Origin: GCA-2693325 sp036343635
Lineage (GTDB): Bacteria; Latescibacterota; UBA2968; UBA8231
Length of the DNA stretch: 64,000 bases
Direction of reading: 5' to 3'
Assembly: GCA_036343635.1 (NCBI GenBank)
Contig: JAYYVF010000066.1
Coordinates: 114,241 to 178,240 of the forward strand
How positions within the stretch are numbered: the stretch's first letter is position 1; every line of letters starts with the position of its first letter. Below, piece by piece: positions 45,025 through 52,478 of this stretch. A model generated the notes under the pieces. The model saw only the letters and a list, made by a program, of their open reading frames with translations, did no database searches and was not told the origin of the DNA. The position numbers and the translations under genes were made by a program.

Positions 45025-45962
45025 TTCCACCCGGCTTTTTTTTGCAATGCAATAGATTTTAACCCGCTGTACAAGCTTGTACTAGTTGTATCTGAGTCAG
45101 ATTCTGGGAGATCTATGTTGCAATAGCGGTCTTTAGGTAGTTTTTCCCGAGCGTATTTCTTCAATGAATTTTTATCCCAACCTTCGTAGTTCGTACATAA
45201 AAGAAGTTGTCCATTTGGTGCTAATATTTCGTCGATTTGCTGAAGAATATCAACTAAGTCGTGTTGGATACGGAATAGCCCATTGCTACTGCGAGAGAAA
45301 GAAGGCGGATCGCAAATAATTATATCAAAGGTACGCATTCTCCTTATGCACCCCTGTAAAAAGTAACGCACATCTGCTGCCCAAAATTCCCAATCACACA
45401 CCTGAAGGTTATTGAGTTCAAAATTTTTTTTTGACCACTTAAGAAAATTTCGATTTTGGTCAACACTTACTACTTCTTTGGCTCGACCTAGCGCAGAATT
45501 TAGGCTAAACCCACCTGTATATGAAAAGAGATTAAGTACGCGTAGGCCTTGTGAGCGTTTGCGTAACCATCTTCTATTGGCTCTTTGATCTAAAAATAAC
45601 CCGGGCGATTTTCCTTGAGATTTTCGGAAGTAATAATTGACTTTTTCCTCGCTGGCTACCCATTCCTCTGGTAGATTATTTGAATATCTTACTGGTCTTG
45701 TGGGGTTACTATCTTGGTTTTCCATGAAATGAGCGCACCAATGTAATGATCCCACTTGATTTGATAGGTCTGCCATGGCTGCATAGTCTTCGGCAGAAAT
45801 TTTTCTGTAACAGTAGAACCAGCAAACTGATCCAAGACGATCACAGCGTATTTCGGGGTCTTCGTCATGGATCAAACGGACGGTGGTATTTTGATCTAAG
45901 ATAAATTCATTTAGGCGTTTTTTTGTGGCGAGTTCCCAATGTGCGGGTACCGTATTTTTCAT
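44970..45962 (-). CDS. Class I SAM-dependent methyltransferase (rRNA m5C RlmI/RlmK-like)
   Basis: This is a 330-aa protein. The N-terminal ~125 residues resemble the EEHUD-type region of RlmI/RlmL-K proteins, without an evident PUA domain. GLFLDQRANRRWL precedes the SAM site VLNLFSYTGGFSL and acidic strand VVSVDQN. Then come the DVRYFL and DIIICDPPSFSRS motifs, with DPPSF as the catalytic motif, and LLLCTNYEG. This set is typical of large-subunit rRNA cytosine or guanine methyltransferases of COG1092. The C-terminal ~35 residues run past the usual end and overlap the obg 3' end (55 bases antisense). Its ATG overlaps the stop of the upstream TrmH-family gene by 4 bases, so two RNA-modifying enzymes form one operon. 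The exact target base is not predictable. Confidence 0.85.
   Translation of the reverse strand: MKNTVPAHWELATKKRLNEFILDQNTTVRLIHDEDPEIRCDRLGSVCWFYCYRKISAEDYAAMADLSNQVGSLHWCAHFMENQDSNPTRPVRYSNNLPEEWVASEEKVNYYFRKSQGKSPGLFLDQRANRRWLRKRSQGLRVLNLFSYTGGFSLNSALGRAKEVVSVDQNRNFLKWSKKNFELNNLQVCDWEFWAADVRYFLQGCIRRMRTFDIIICDPPSFSRSSNGLFRIQHDLVDILQQIDEILAPNGQLLLCTNYEGWDKNSLKKYAREKLPKDRYCNIDLPESDSDTTSTSLYSGLKSIALQKKAGWNHSSSASLTSRVRNSLTA
45008..45043 (+). terminator. Candidate intrinsic terminator of the obg run
   Basis: AAGCCG at 45008-45013 can pair with CGGCTT at 45032-45037, leaving an 18-base loop, and the right arm runs directly into eight T residues (45036-45043). The stem spans the obg stop codon and lies inside the last codons of the convergent methyltransferase gene. 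The loop is long, so strength is uncertain. Confidence 0.4.
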
Positions 45963-46771
45963 GGTTTTATTACGGAGGAAGTCGCCCGCCAGCCCTGCGC
46001 CTGATAGCTTAGGACAGCTACTGCAGCCCCAAGATTGAGGGAGCTTGCTCGACCAATAATCGGTATTGAAAGAAATAAATCTAATTGTTCTTGGAGATCG
46101 ATTGATATCCCTAGACGTTCATTGCCAAATACGAGGGTCAAAGGTCTACGGTATTCAGCGCTGCGAAAATCTTGTTCGGCCTTTGCTGAAGTCCCGTATA
46201 GTTTGATGCTATGTTTTCGATTCCATGAGATGAAATCGGTAATTGAACTGCAGGTGTAGATCGGAGTTGAAAACAAAGCACCCATACTTGTGCGCATTGT
46301 TTCAGGATCGTAGGGGTCTACAGACTTGCCCACTAATATCACTCCAGATCCTCCTGCGGCGCTAGTGGACCTAATCACTGAACCCACATTGCCTCGATCT
46401 TGTGGGTTTTCTAAGGCTACATAAAATCCGTTTTTATCTGGTATTGCTTTTTCAAACGTGCGCTCTTCAGGAAGTTTTATTACTGCACCCATTCCTTGAG
46501 GCAATTCTCCAATAGCTATGCGTTCAAATACTGCTTTGCTAACGGAAATTTTTTTAGTAGTAGTTTCTTTCAAAAGAATCTTTGCTTGATCGCTACGCAA
46601 CAGTTCTGGTGAATAGACGAGTGCGTCGATATTCCAGTCATTGTCTATGGCTTCAAAGACGTTTCGAATACCTTCGGCCCAAAACAGGTTTTCTCTTTGT
46701 CGGTATTTTTTGTGTTTGAGCGAACGTATTTTTTTTACGAAGGTATTTTGAAAACTCTTTATCTGTTCCAT
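45959..46771 (-). CDS. TrmH/SpoU-family RNA 2'-O-ribose methyltransferase
   Basis: This is a 270-aa protein. The N-terminal ~100 residues form a SpoU substrate-binding domain (KKIRSLKHKKYRQRENLFWAEG). The SPOUT knot carries all three motifs: VALENPQDRGNVGSVIRS (motif 1, with the catalytic Arg/Asn), LVFGNERLGIS (motif 2), and IPIIGRASSLNLGAAVAVLSY (motif 3). Members methylate ribose 2'-OH in 23S rRNA or tRNA with S-adenosylmethionine. RlmB-like is the nearest general description, but the target cannot be assigned. It is the first gene of a two-gene minus operon (ATGA overlap). It is divergent from the YigZ gene across a 63-base gap. Confidence 0.9.
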   Translation of the reverse strand: MEQIKSFQNTFVKKIRSLKHKKYRQRENLFWAEGIRNVFEAIDNDWNIDALVYSPELLRSDQAKILLKETTTKKISVSKAVFERIAIGELPQGMGAVIKLPEERTFEKAIPDKNGFYVALENPQDRGNVGSVIRSTSAAGGSGVILVGKSVDPYDPETMRTSMGALFSTPIYTCSSITDFISWNRKHSIKLYGTSAKAEQDFRSAEYRRPLTLVFGNERLGISIDLQEQLDLFLSIPIIGRASSLNLGAAVAVLSYQAQGWRATSSVIKP

Positions 46772-46834
46772 TGCCGTATTTGTGGGTTGAGAGTAATCTA
46801 TAAAATAGGCACAAGATCATCAGAGGGGAAATAA

Positions 46835-47452
46835 ATGGAGACCAATAGCAATTACTCTGCGCCAGTTGGTCAAAGTCAGATTGAGTTGAAAGTTAAAAAT
46901 TCACGCTTTGTAGGTACGGCCGGCCCTGCCTCAAGTGTAGAAAGTGCAAGGGAATCTATATTCTCTGTTCGCCAAAATTTTTCCGATGCCGCGCATCATT
47001 GTTATGCTTTTTCGATAGGTCACGGCGCATCTGTAACTCAGGGAATGAGTGATGATGGAGAGCCTTCAGGTACAGCCGGCCGGCCTATGTTAGCTGTCGT
47101 AAGTGGTGCTGATATTGGTGATGTGTTTGTTGTTGCTTCTCGTTACTTTGGAGGGACAAAATTGGGGACCGGCGGATTGGTTCGTGCCTACTCAGAGACG
47201 GCTAAATCCGCACTAGATGCGCTGGAAATTCAAGTAAAATATGAAACTGTGTTACTACATATGATATTGCCCTATGAATACTATGACTTCTGTAAGGCTC
47301 GACTATTAGAAATGGGATCTGAGATTCAGAGTGAAACATACAGTAGTAACGTTCGTATCGAAGTCGCTATTATCTCAGATAAGATAGACGTCATACAGAG
47401 TATGGTTAAAGACATTACTTCGGGATCAGCTCAAATCAATCTGATAAGATGA
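46835..47452 (+). CDS. YigZ/IMPACT-family protein
   Basis: This is a 205-aa protein with the UPF0029/IMPACT N-terminal domain: LKVKNSRFVGTA, DAAHHCYAFSIG, the signature MSDDGEPSGTAGRPML, and VVASRYFGGTKLGTGGLVRAYSE. The C-terminal ~65 residues form the DUF1949-type ferredoxin-like domain. An AGAGGGGA site lies upstream of the ATG. IMPACT proteins regulate GCN2 in eukaryotes; in bacteria the biochemical role is unsettled, with links to translation and RNA binding proposed. It stands alone between divergent and downstream genes, with 112 bases to the next start. Confidence 0.92.
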   Translation: METNSNYSAPVGQSQIELKVKNSRFVGTAGPASSVESARESIFSVRQNFSDAAHHCYAFSIGHGASVTQGMSDDGEPSGTAGRPMLAVVSGADIGDVFVVASRYFGGTKLGTGGLVRAYSETAKSALDALEIQVKYETVLLHMILPYEYYDFCKARLLEMGSEIQSETYSSNVRIEVAIISDKIDVIQSMVKDITSGSAQINLIR

Positions 47453-47513
47453 TATGACTCTTGAGAAATTTCAAAGCACATAGTGTCGGGTTGTGTAGGG
47501 TTGTAAAAAATGT

Positions 47514-47545
47514 TTGAAAATTATATTTTTGCGGGAAGTTAATAT
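47514..47545 (+). promoter_or_regulatory. Weak promoter candidate upstream of the TIM-barrel gene
   Basis: TTGAAA (47514-47519) and TAATAT (47540-47545) are 20 bases apart, longer than ideal, in an AT-rich gap. A GGAG site 7 bases before the ATG at 47565 follows. Sequence match only. Confidence 0.25.
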
Positions 47546-47564
47546 TAAAATGTGGAGTAAATAA

Positions 47565-48578
47565 ATGGCTGAAAGTTCAAAAGTAATAATAACAGGGTTT
47601 TCCGATGAAGGCCCTGTAGACAAATGTGCTGAATCTCAAATGACGATGCTTTCGGCTTTAGGTATGAGTTACTATAGTGTTCGCTTTGTAGATGTTGGAA
47701 ATGGCGTTAAGAATGCATTGGAATTGACACCTACAGAGCTTCGGCGTCTTCGTTCCTTGCACAATGATTTTGGAATCAGTGTGTCGTCCATAGGATCTCC
47801 GATAGGTAAGGTCAAATTACTTGATATTGAAGATGGAACGATGAATAAGTATGTACCTTTCAAAAAATATTTGAATAATAACGTGCGCAAGGCTGTTGAT
47901 TTAGCCGGCGCATTAGAAACGCGTCTGATTCGCGGTTTTTCTTTTTATCATCCACGTGGAGAGGCACCTGAACCATTTTTGGACAAAGCCGCAGAGCAAT
48001 TGTATGCAATTTGTGAAGAGTGCCGAAAGGGAGGTGTCTGTTTCGGATTGGAAGTCGAAGCTAATTTAATTGGACAAAGCGGAAAATTGCTTCGTTCGTT
48101 GTATCGAAAGGTTAATCATCCAAACCTTTATCTGATTTTTGATGGAGGAAACTTAACGAGTCAAAATTTTAATACGGTCGCGGTTATTTCTGAATATCGT
48201 GCGATGAAGTCTGGTCTGGGTTGGATGCATATAAAGGATTACAAGATAGATCCAAAGTTAAATTGGCAAGGGCATGTCGACGAAGATCGATTGAAAAATT
48301 TTGTTCCAGCGGACCGCGGTGATTCTGGGCACGAAGAAATCCTTCGAGACTTTAAAGGTCGTATTCCAAGCCTGACTCGTCGGCTGAAGAAACATGGAAT
48401 CCCTGGGGTATTTCTTGACTTAGAGCCTCACTTAAAAGGTGGCGGTCAATTCGGGGGCGTTAGTGGGGTGGACGGTTTTGGAGTTGCTTTGCGATCATTG
48501 TTGCGATTGCTCGATTATGTTGGTATCGAATATGATATTACGGGCTATCGCGCGATCGAGGCACAGAAGAAAATATAA
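47565..48578 (+). CDS. Sugar phosphate isomerase/epimerase-like TIM-barrel protein
   Basis: This 337-aa protein has the xylose-isomerase-like TIM-barrel pattern (PF01261). It shows SVRFVDVGNGVKN, FGISVSSIGSPIGKV, a metal-ligand Glu in CFGLEVEANL, LYLIFDGGNL, GWMHIKDYK with the His ligand, and VFLDLEPHL with a late Glu. Family members isomerise or epimerise sugars and polyols or act in inositol-type catabolism, using a divalent metal. The substrate here is unknown. It is followed by a strong hairpin and a convergent enolase-superfamily gene. The broader neighbourhood (enolase superfamily, rhamnose mutarotase, Gfo/Idh/MocA) suggests carbohydrate acid and deoxysugar catabolism, as inference. Confidence 0.83.
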   Translation: MAESSKVIITGFSDEGPVDKCAESQMTMLSALGMSYYSVRFVDVGNGVKNALELTPTELRRLRSLHNDFGISVSSIGSPIGKVKLLDIEDGTMNKYVPFKKYLNNNVRKAVDLAGALETRLIRGFSFYHPRGEAPEPFLDKAAEQLYAICEECRKGGVCFGLEVEANLIGQSGKLLRSLYRKVNHPNLYLIFDGGNLTSQNFNTVAVISEYRAMKSGLGWMHIKDYKIDPKLNWQGHVDEDRLKNFVPADRGDSGHEEILRDFKGRIPSLTRRLKKHGIPGVFLDLEPHLKGGGQFGGVSGVDGFGVALRSLLRLLDYVGIEYDITGYRAIEAQKKI

Positions 48579-48588
48579 GTGGTAGATA

Positions 48589-48625
48589 CGTAGACACATG
48601 GACGTTGCCGGCCCATGTGTCTACG
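48589..48625. terminator. Strong hairpin between convergent genes (bidirectional terminator candidate)
   Basis: A perfect 13-bp inverted repeat, CGTAGACACATGG (48589-48601) and CCATGTGTCTACG (48613-48625), is separated by an 11-base loop. It fills most of the 52-base gap between two convergent stops. There is no long T tract on either side, so it may act as a transcript-stabilising or Rho-independent-like stop with weak U content. Confidence 0.6.
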
Positions 48626-48630
48626 AAACC

Positions 48631-49866
48631 TTATCTTCCCTGTGCCAATAGAGCAGAATGGCGCCTTTTGAAAGCGGGACTTTTGTTGTCCTCAATAACT
48701 TCGAGATCTGCGCCCCTTGAAAATGGAGGTATATTTCCTTGGTAGAATGCGGGCTGATACAGGGTCTCATCTGTAAATTCCCATACTCGTTTCGATCTAC
48801 CGGCACCGGGCCAACTAATTCGAAGAATACGTTTACGTTCTAAATACAGTTCTTTGGGCGTTTTTTCCCGCTCGTCTACTTTGTATCTTTCTATTGCCTT
48901 TTCATCGACGTCAATACCAAGTCCTGGGCCATTTGGTACGTCCATATACCCATCGGTCACCTCTATTCGTTTCCGAAGCAGGTCGTGTTTCCATAATTCA
49001 TGGCAGGTAATGTACGGTAACTGAGCATGGCTAAGGACTGAACCCAAGTGAGCCGCATATGCGGCGGTTATACCTGTTCCCACTAATTGTAGCCAAAAAG
49101 GTTTATTTTGTGCTGCTGCAAGGGTTGCCTGTTGGATTGTCGCACGCGTTCCCCCACCAATAACAAATCCGTCGCAGCAGTCATTTCGCAGGTACTGCTC
49201 CTGGAAGTGTTCCACAATTGGTTTTCGAACTCGTTCGCGCAATATTCGAGCCCCGTCAATATCACGGTGAAGGTAAAATGGACTTTCATACATTCCGACA
49301 TTCGGGTTTTCATCCAATTGATTCAGGGTCAATTCAGCTCTCGCTTGGTTAAGTAGAAAACCATTAAAATCTACATCAAATTGATAATCTCCTGGAACGA
49401 CCTTGGACACTGCATTGGTTTGCGCAATGATATCCCGCCATGGACGTGCCTTCATTTTAAAAGTGGTATAGCCTCGCTTTACCGACTCGCGGGCTTCGGC
49501 ACACCAATCCTCCGCAGACATATCTATATCCCACCAAGAAATGGGGCAGCGTTTACGTATTTGATTCCCAATTAGGGCATGCACCGGTACTTCGTTAACT
49601 TTACCAACGAGATCAAGCACTGCTAATTGAGGGCCAAAGCCAATTTCATCCCTAAACATTAGGGCTGCTGGATTTTCACCGATAAGGCTTTCTACTTTAT
49701 CGGGAGGATTTGTAGAATCGCCCCAACCGACCAGTCCGGAATCAGACTCTAGGCGATATACATACACACGTTCACCGTGGGTTTGAGCCCGGTGGTTTGC
49801 TCGAGTGACTCTGGCTGCATAAAAGGGGATGTTGAGGGCAAAACGCTCAGCGCGTATAATTTTCAT
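48631..49866 (-). CDS. Enolase-superfamily (mandelate racemase / muconate lactonizing type) enzyme
   Basis: This is a 411-aa protein with a good GGAG ribosome-binding site 8 bases upstream. The N-terminal capping domain (1-120) precedes a TIM barrel with FKMKAR (KxK-type catalytic base motif), FDVDFNG (first metal Asp) and GMYESPF (metal Glu). The third acidic position is probably in CCDGFVIGGG, followed by ITAAYAAHLGSVLSHAQ and late CHELWKHD. Such enzymes abstract a proton alpha to a carboxylate and include sugar-acid dehydratases, epimerases and lactonizing enzymes. The C-terminal ~70 residues (after GPGLGIDVDE) extend beyond the barrel, with a Trp/Pro-rich tail. The substrate is unknown; a sugar acid is the most likely class given the neighbours. 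It is convergent with the TIM-barrel isomerase. Confidence 0.82.
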   Translation of the reverse strand: MKIIRAERFALNIPFYAARVTRANHRAQTHGERVYVYRLESDSGLVGWGDSTNPPDKVESLIGENPAALMFRDEIGFGPQLAVLDLVGKVNEVPVHALIGNQIRKRCPISWWDIDMSAEDWCAEARESVKRGYTTFKMKARPWRDIIAQTNAVSKVVPGDYQFDVDFNGFLLNQARAELTLNQLDENPNVGMYESPFYLHRDIDGARILRERVRKPIVEHFQEQYLRNDCCDGFVIGGGTRATIQQATLAAAQNKPFWLQLVGTGITAAYAAHLGSVLSHAQLPYITCHELWKHDLLRKRIEVTDGYMDVPNGPGLGIDVDEKAIERYKVDEREKTPKELYLERKRILRISWPGAGRSKRVWEFTDETLYQPAFYQGNIPPFSRGADLEVIEDNKSPAFKRRHSALLAQGR

Positions 49867-49946
49867 TAGATTTCTCCTACTTACTGGAACCTACGAATGG
49901 GGAAACGTTTTGTTTCTTAAGATAACGAAGGGAAACGAGTCGCGAA

Positions 49947-51446
49947 ATGCAAGACGATTATAGCTTCTTTTTAACTCGGATAAGAGAATTAGCAGACCTA
50001 AAGCATGCCGAATCTCTTATGGGATGGGATCAGGAGACGTACATGCCACCCAACGGTATTAACATGCGGGCCAGGGCTCAAGGATCTTTATCTGGGCTGA
50101 TACATGAACGTCTGACTGAGACTAAGTTCGTTCGGACTGTTGAGAGGCTAAAAGATCTTGAATTAAAGGGTGATGAGGCTGTGAATATATCTCGGGTTGC
50201 ACGCCAGCTAAAGAGGTCAGTCGGAATTCCTCGTCAATTGGTTATTGAGATGAGTGAAACAACTTCGCTAGGACACGAGGCTTGGATCTCCGCGCGAAAT
50301 GAATCTGATTTTGCAGTTTTTCGTCCATGGTTGGAAAAAATAATTGATCAAAAACGTCAATTTGCAGATTTGATTGGATATGAAGGCTCAATATATAATG
50401 CTTTGGTTGACGAATACGAGCCTGGTGCAACTATTGAAAGTATCATGCCCCTTTTCGAACAATTAAGATTAGAATTGGTCCCGTTGGTGGATGCTATCTC
50501 GGAAAAGGGGATTCGACCTGCTGCGGGAATTTTGGATCGGGTATTTGATGTTTCGAAACAAGAACTATTGGGCCGTCAAATAATATCTGATATGGGATTC
50601 GATATGAAATCGGGGCGTTTGGATGTTGCGATTCATCCATTTTGTTCGGGCACGTCTCCTGACGACGTTCGTCTTACAACGCGGTATGATAAACGGTGGC
50701 TTCCAGGATCTTTGTTCGGATCTATGCATGAGGCCGGCCATGGGTTGTATGAGCAGGGACTTCCCTCGGATGTGAAGGGCGATCCTGTTGGTCAGAGTAT
50801 TTCATTGGGGATTCATGAATCGCAGTCTCGTATGTGGGAAAACATGGTCGGCCGTAGTCTTGCATTTTGGAATTACTATTTTCCTCAATTGCAGACAATA
50901 TTTCCGGGTGTTGCTGATGATATGGATTTGGATCGGTTCTATCGAGCAATAAACCAAGTAGTTCCATCATTTATTCGTGTTGAGGCTGATGAAGTGACTT
51001 ACAATCTGCATATAATTGTGAGGCTTGAATTGGAGGTGGCTCTGTTTGAGCAGCAGTTGGTAGTTAAGGATTTGCCCGAAGCTTGGAATGAGAAAATGGA
51101 CAAATATTTGGGTATAGTTCCCAAAGATGATAAGTATGGAGTCCTCCAGGATGTACACTGGTCTTTGGGACACTTTGGTTATTTCCCCACTTACACACTC
51201 GGTAATCTGTACTCGGCACAGTTTTTTAAACAGTTATGTGAAGACATAACTGATGTTTTTGATCAAATATCTCAGGGCCAATTGATAGACGTAAAAAAGT
51301 GGCTTAATGAGAATATTCATTCCTATGGATCGCGATTGACTGCGGATGAATTAGTACAGCAAGTAACGGGTCGACCTTTGGGTGTTGAAGATTTTACCAA
51401 CTATCTAAAGAAAAAATTCAATTCTCTGTACAATCTGTCTAACTAA
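49947..51446 (+). CDS. Metallocarboxypeptidase, M32 family (Taq-type)
   Basis: This is a 499-aa cytoplasmic protein. The N-terminus has the family HAESLMGWDQETYMP. The zinc site is HEAGH at residues 261-265 (MHEAGHGLYEQG), with GIHESQSRMWENMVGRS providing the downstream Glu ligand. SFIRVEADEVTYNLHIIVRLELE and DVHWSLGHFGYFPTYTLGNLYSAQ, both M32 landmarks, are present. M32 enzymes trim C-terminal residues (not Pro) from peptides and use zinc or cobalt. Length matches the family (about 500 aa). It ends exactly where the convergent M19 dipeptidase gene ends (51446/51447, no gap). It is divergent from the enolase-superfamily gene. Confidence 0.95.
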   Translation: MQDDYSFFLTRIRELADLKHAESLMGWDQETYMPPNGINMRARAQGSLSGLIHERLTETKFVRTVERLKDLELKGDEAVNISRVARQLKRSVGIPRQLVIEMSETTSLGHEAWISARNESDFAVFRPWLEKIIDQKRQFADLIGYEGSIYNALVDEYEPGATIESIMPLFEQLRLELVPLVDAISEKGIRPAAGILDRVFDVSKQELLGRQIISDMGFDMKSGRLDVAIHPFCSGTSPDDVRLTTRYDKRWLPGSLFGSMHEAGHGLYEQGLPSDVKGDPVGQSISLGIHESQSRMWENMVGRSLAFWNYYFPQLQTIFPGVADDMDLDRFYRAINQVVPSFIRVEADEVTYNLHIIVRLELEVALFEQQLVVKDLPEAWNEKMDKYLGIVPKDDKYGVLQDVHWSLGHFGYFPTYTLGNLYSAQFFKQLCEDITDVFDQISQGQLIDVKKWLNENIHSYGSRLTADELVQQVTGRPLGVEDFTNYLKKKFNSLYNLSN

Positions 51447-52478
51447 TTACCCAATTACATCTTGAATTACACGCAGCCAATTCAGACCCAAAAGTTTCTT
51501 CAACTCTTTTTCGTCAAACCCGCGGGCAGCTAATCCTATTGTGATTTCGGGCAGTTTTGTGGCATCTGTTATTAGATCTCCGCCGCCATCAAAGTCTGAG
51601 CCCAAACCTACATGGTCAATGCCGGCGACTCGAACTGCATGCTCTATATGATTTAGAAGGCTATCTAAATTCGCTCTATCTGAGGAAACAAATGAAGGCA
51701 CAAAAGTAATACCAATTATTCCTCCGTTTTCAGCTATTGCTTTTAGTTGTTTGTCGGTAAGATTGCGAGGATGATCACAAAGAGCACGACAGCAATTATG
51801 GGTGCCAACTACAGGATGCTGACTCTTTTCTATTGCGTCCCAAAAACCCACTTCATTGATATGCGAAATATCAACTATGATTCCAAGGTCATTCATTTGT
51901 TCGATTAGTTGATGTCCGTAATATGTTAATCCACCACCATTTAAGACTTCGCACCCGTCGGCAGCGTGGGATCGGGTACTATGAGTAAGCGTGACACTTC
52001 GTACACCTAATTCGTACATAAGTTGTAATATGTAAGGGCTTCGTTCAAAGGCATCACTGTTCTCGATTGCAAGAAGAGCACCAAACAGCCCACTTTTCTT
52101 TGCGACGGTCAATTCTGATGCGCTACGAACTATTCTTATGAAATTATTGTTTGATTTAATTTCATTCATAAAGTAGCCAATTGCATCCATTCCGTAGAGC
52201 AGATTGTTCGACCAGGACCGTGTACAATCAATGGCAAAGAAAGCGGCATCGAGCCCACCTTTTTGTATTTTTCGCAGGTCTATCTGAAGCCTTTTTTTTT
52301 CGGGATCTGTATAATACTGTCTGAGGTAAGCTACTGCACCTTCATGTTCACGCCAATTTGGTTTTGTAGTTCCATCTAGGTTACGGTTACCAGAACGAAT
52401 CATCGCCACGATGCTATCGTTGTGCCCATCCATAACAAAACTCTGCTTGTGTAGGGCAAGAGCCTCTTCGTTATTCAA
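51447..52478 (-). CDS. Membrane-dipeptidase family (renal dipeptidase, M19) peptidase
   Basis: This is a 343-aa protein with no signal peptide, so likely cytoplasmic despite the family name. The metal site motif DGHNDS is at 17-22. The bridging Glu is in GALLAIENSDA, followed by VTLTHSTRSHAADG, VDISHINEVGFW, VGTHNCCRALCDHPRNLTD and GLGSDFDGGGD. These are the full set of binuclear zinc ligands of M19 enzymes, which hydrolyse dipeptides, including some D-amino acid dipeptides. Its start overlaps the 3' end of the large membrane glycosyltransferase-like gene by 8 bases, placing it as the last gene of a minus run with pepA and dcd. Two other peptidases (M32, M17) are neighbours. Confidence 0.94.
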   Translation of the reverse strand: MNNEEALALHKQSFVMDGHNDSIVAMIRSGNRNLDGTTKPNWREHEGAVAYLRQYYTDPEKKRLQIDLRKIQKGGLDAAFFAIDCTRSWSNNLLYGMDAIGYFMNEIKSNNNFIRIVRSASELTVAKKSGLFGALLAIENSDAFERSPYILQLMYELGVRSVTLTHSTRSHAADGCEVLNGGGLTYYGHQLIEQMNDLGIIVDISHINEVGFWDAIEKSQHPVVGTHNCCRALCDHPRNLTDKQLKAIAENGGIIGITFVPSFVSSDRANLDSLLNHIEHAVRVAGIDHVGLGSDFDGGGDLITDATKLPEITIGLAARGFDEKELKKLLGLNWLRVIQDVIG

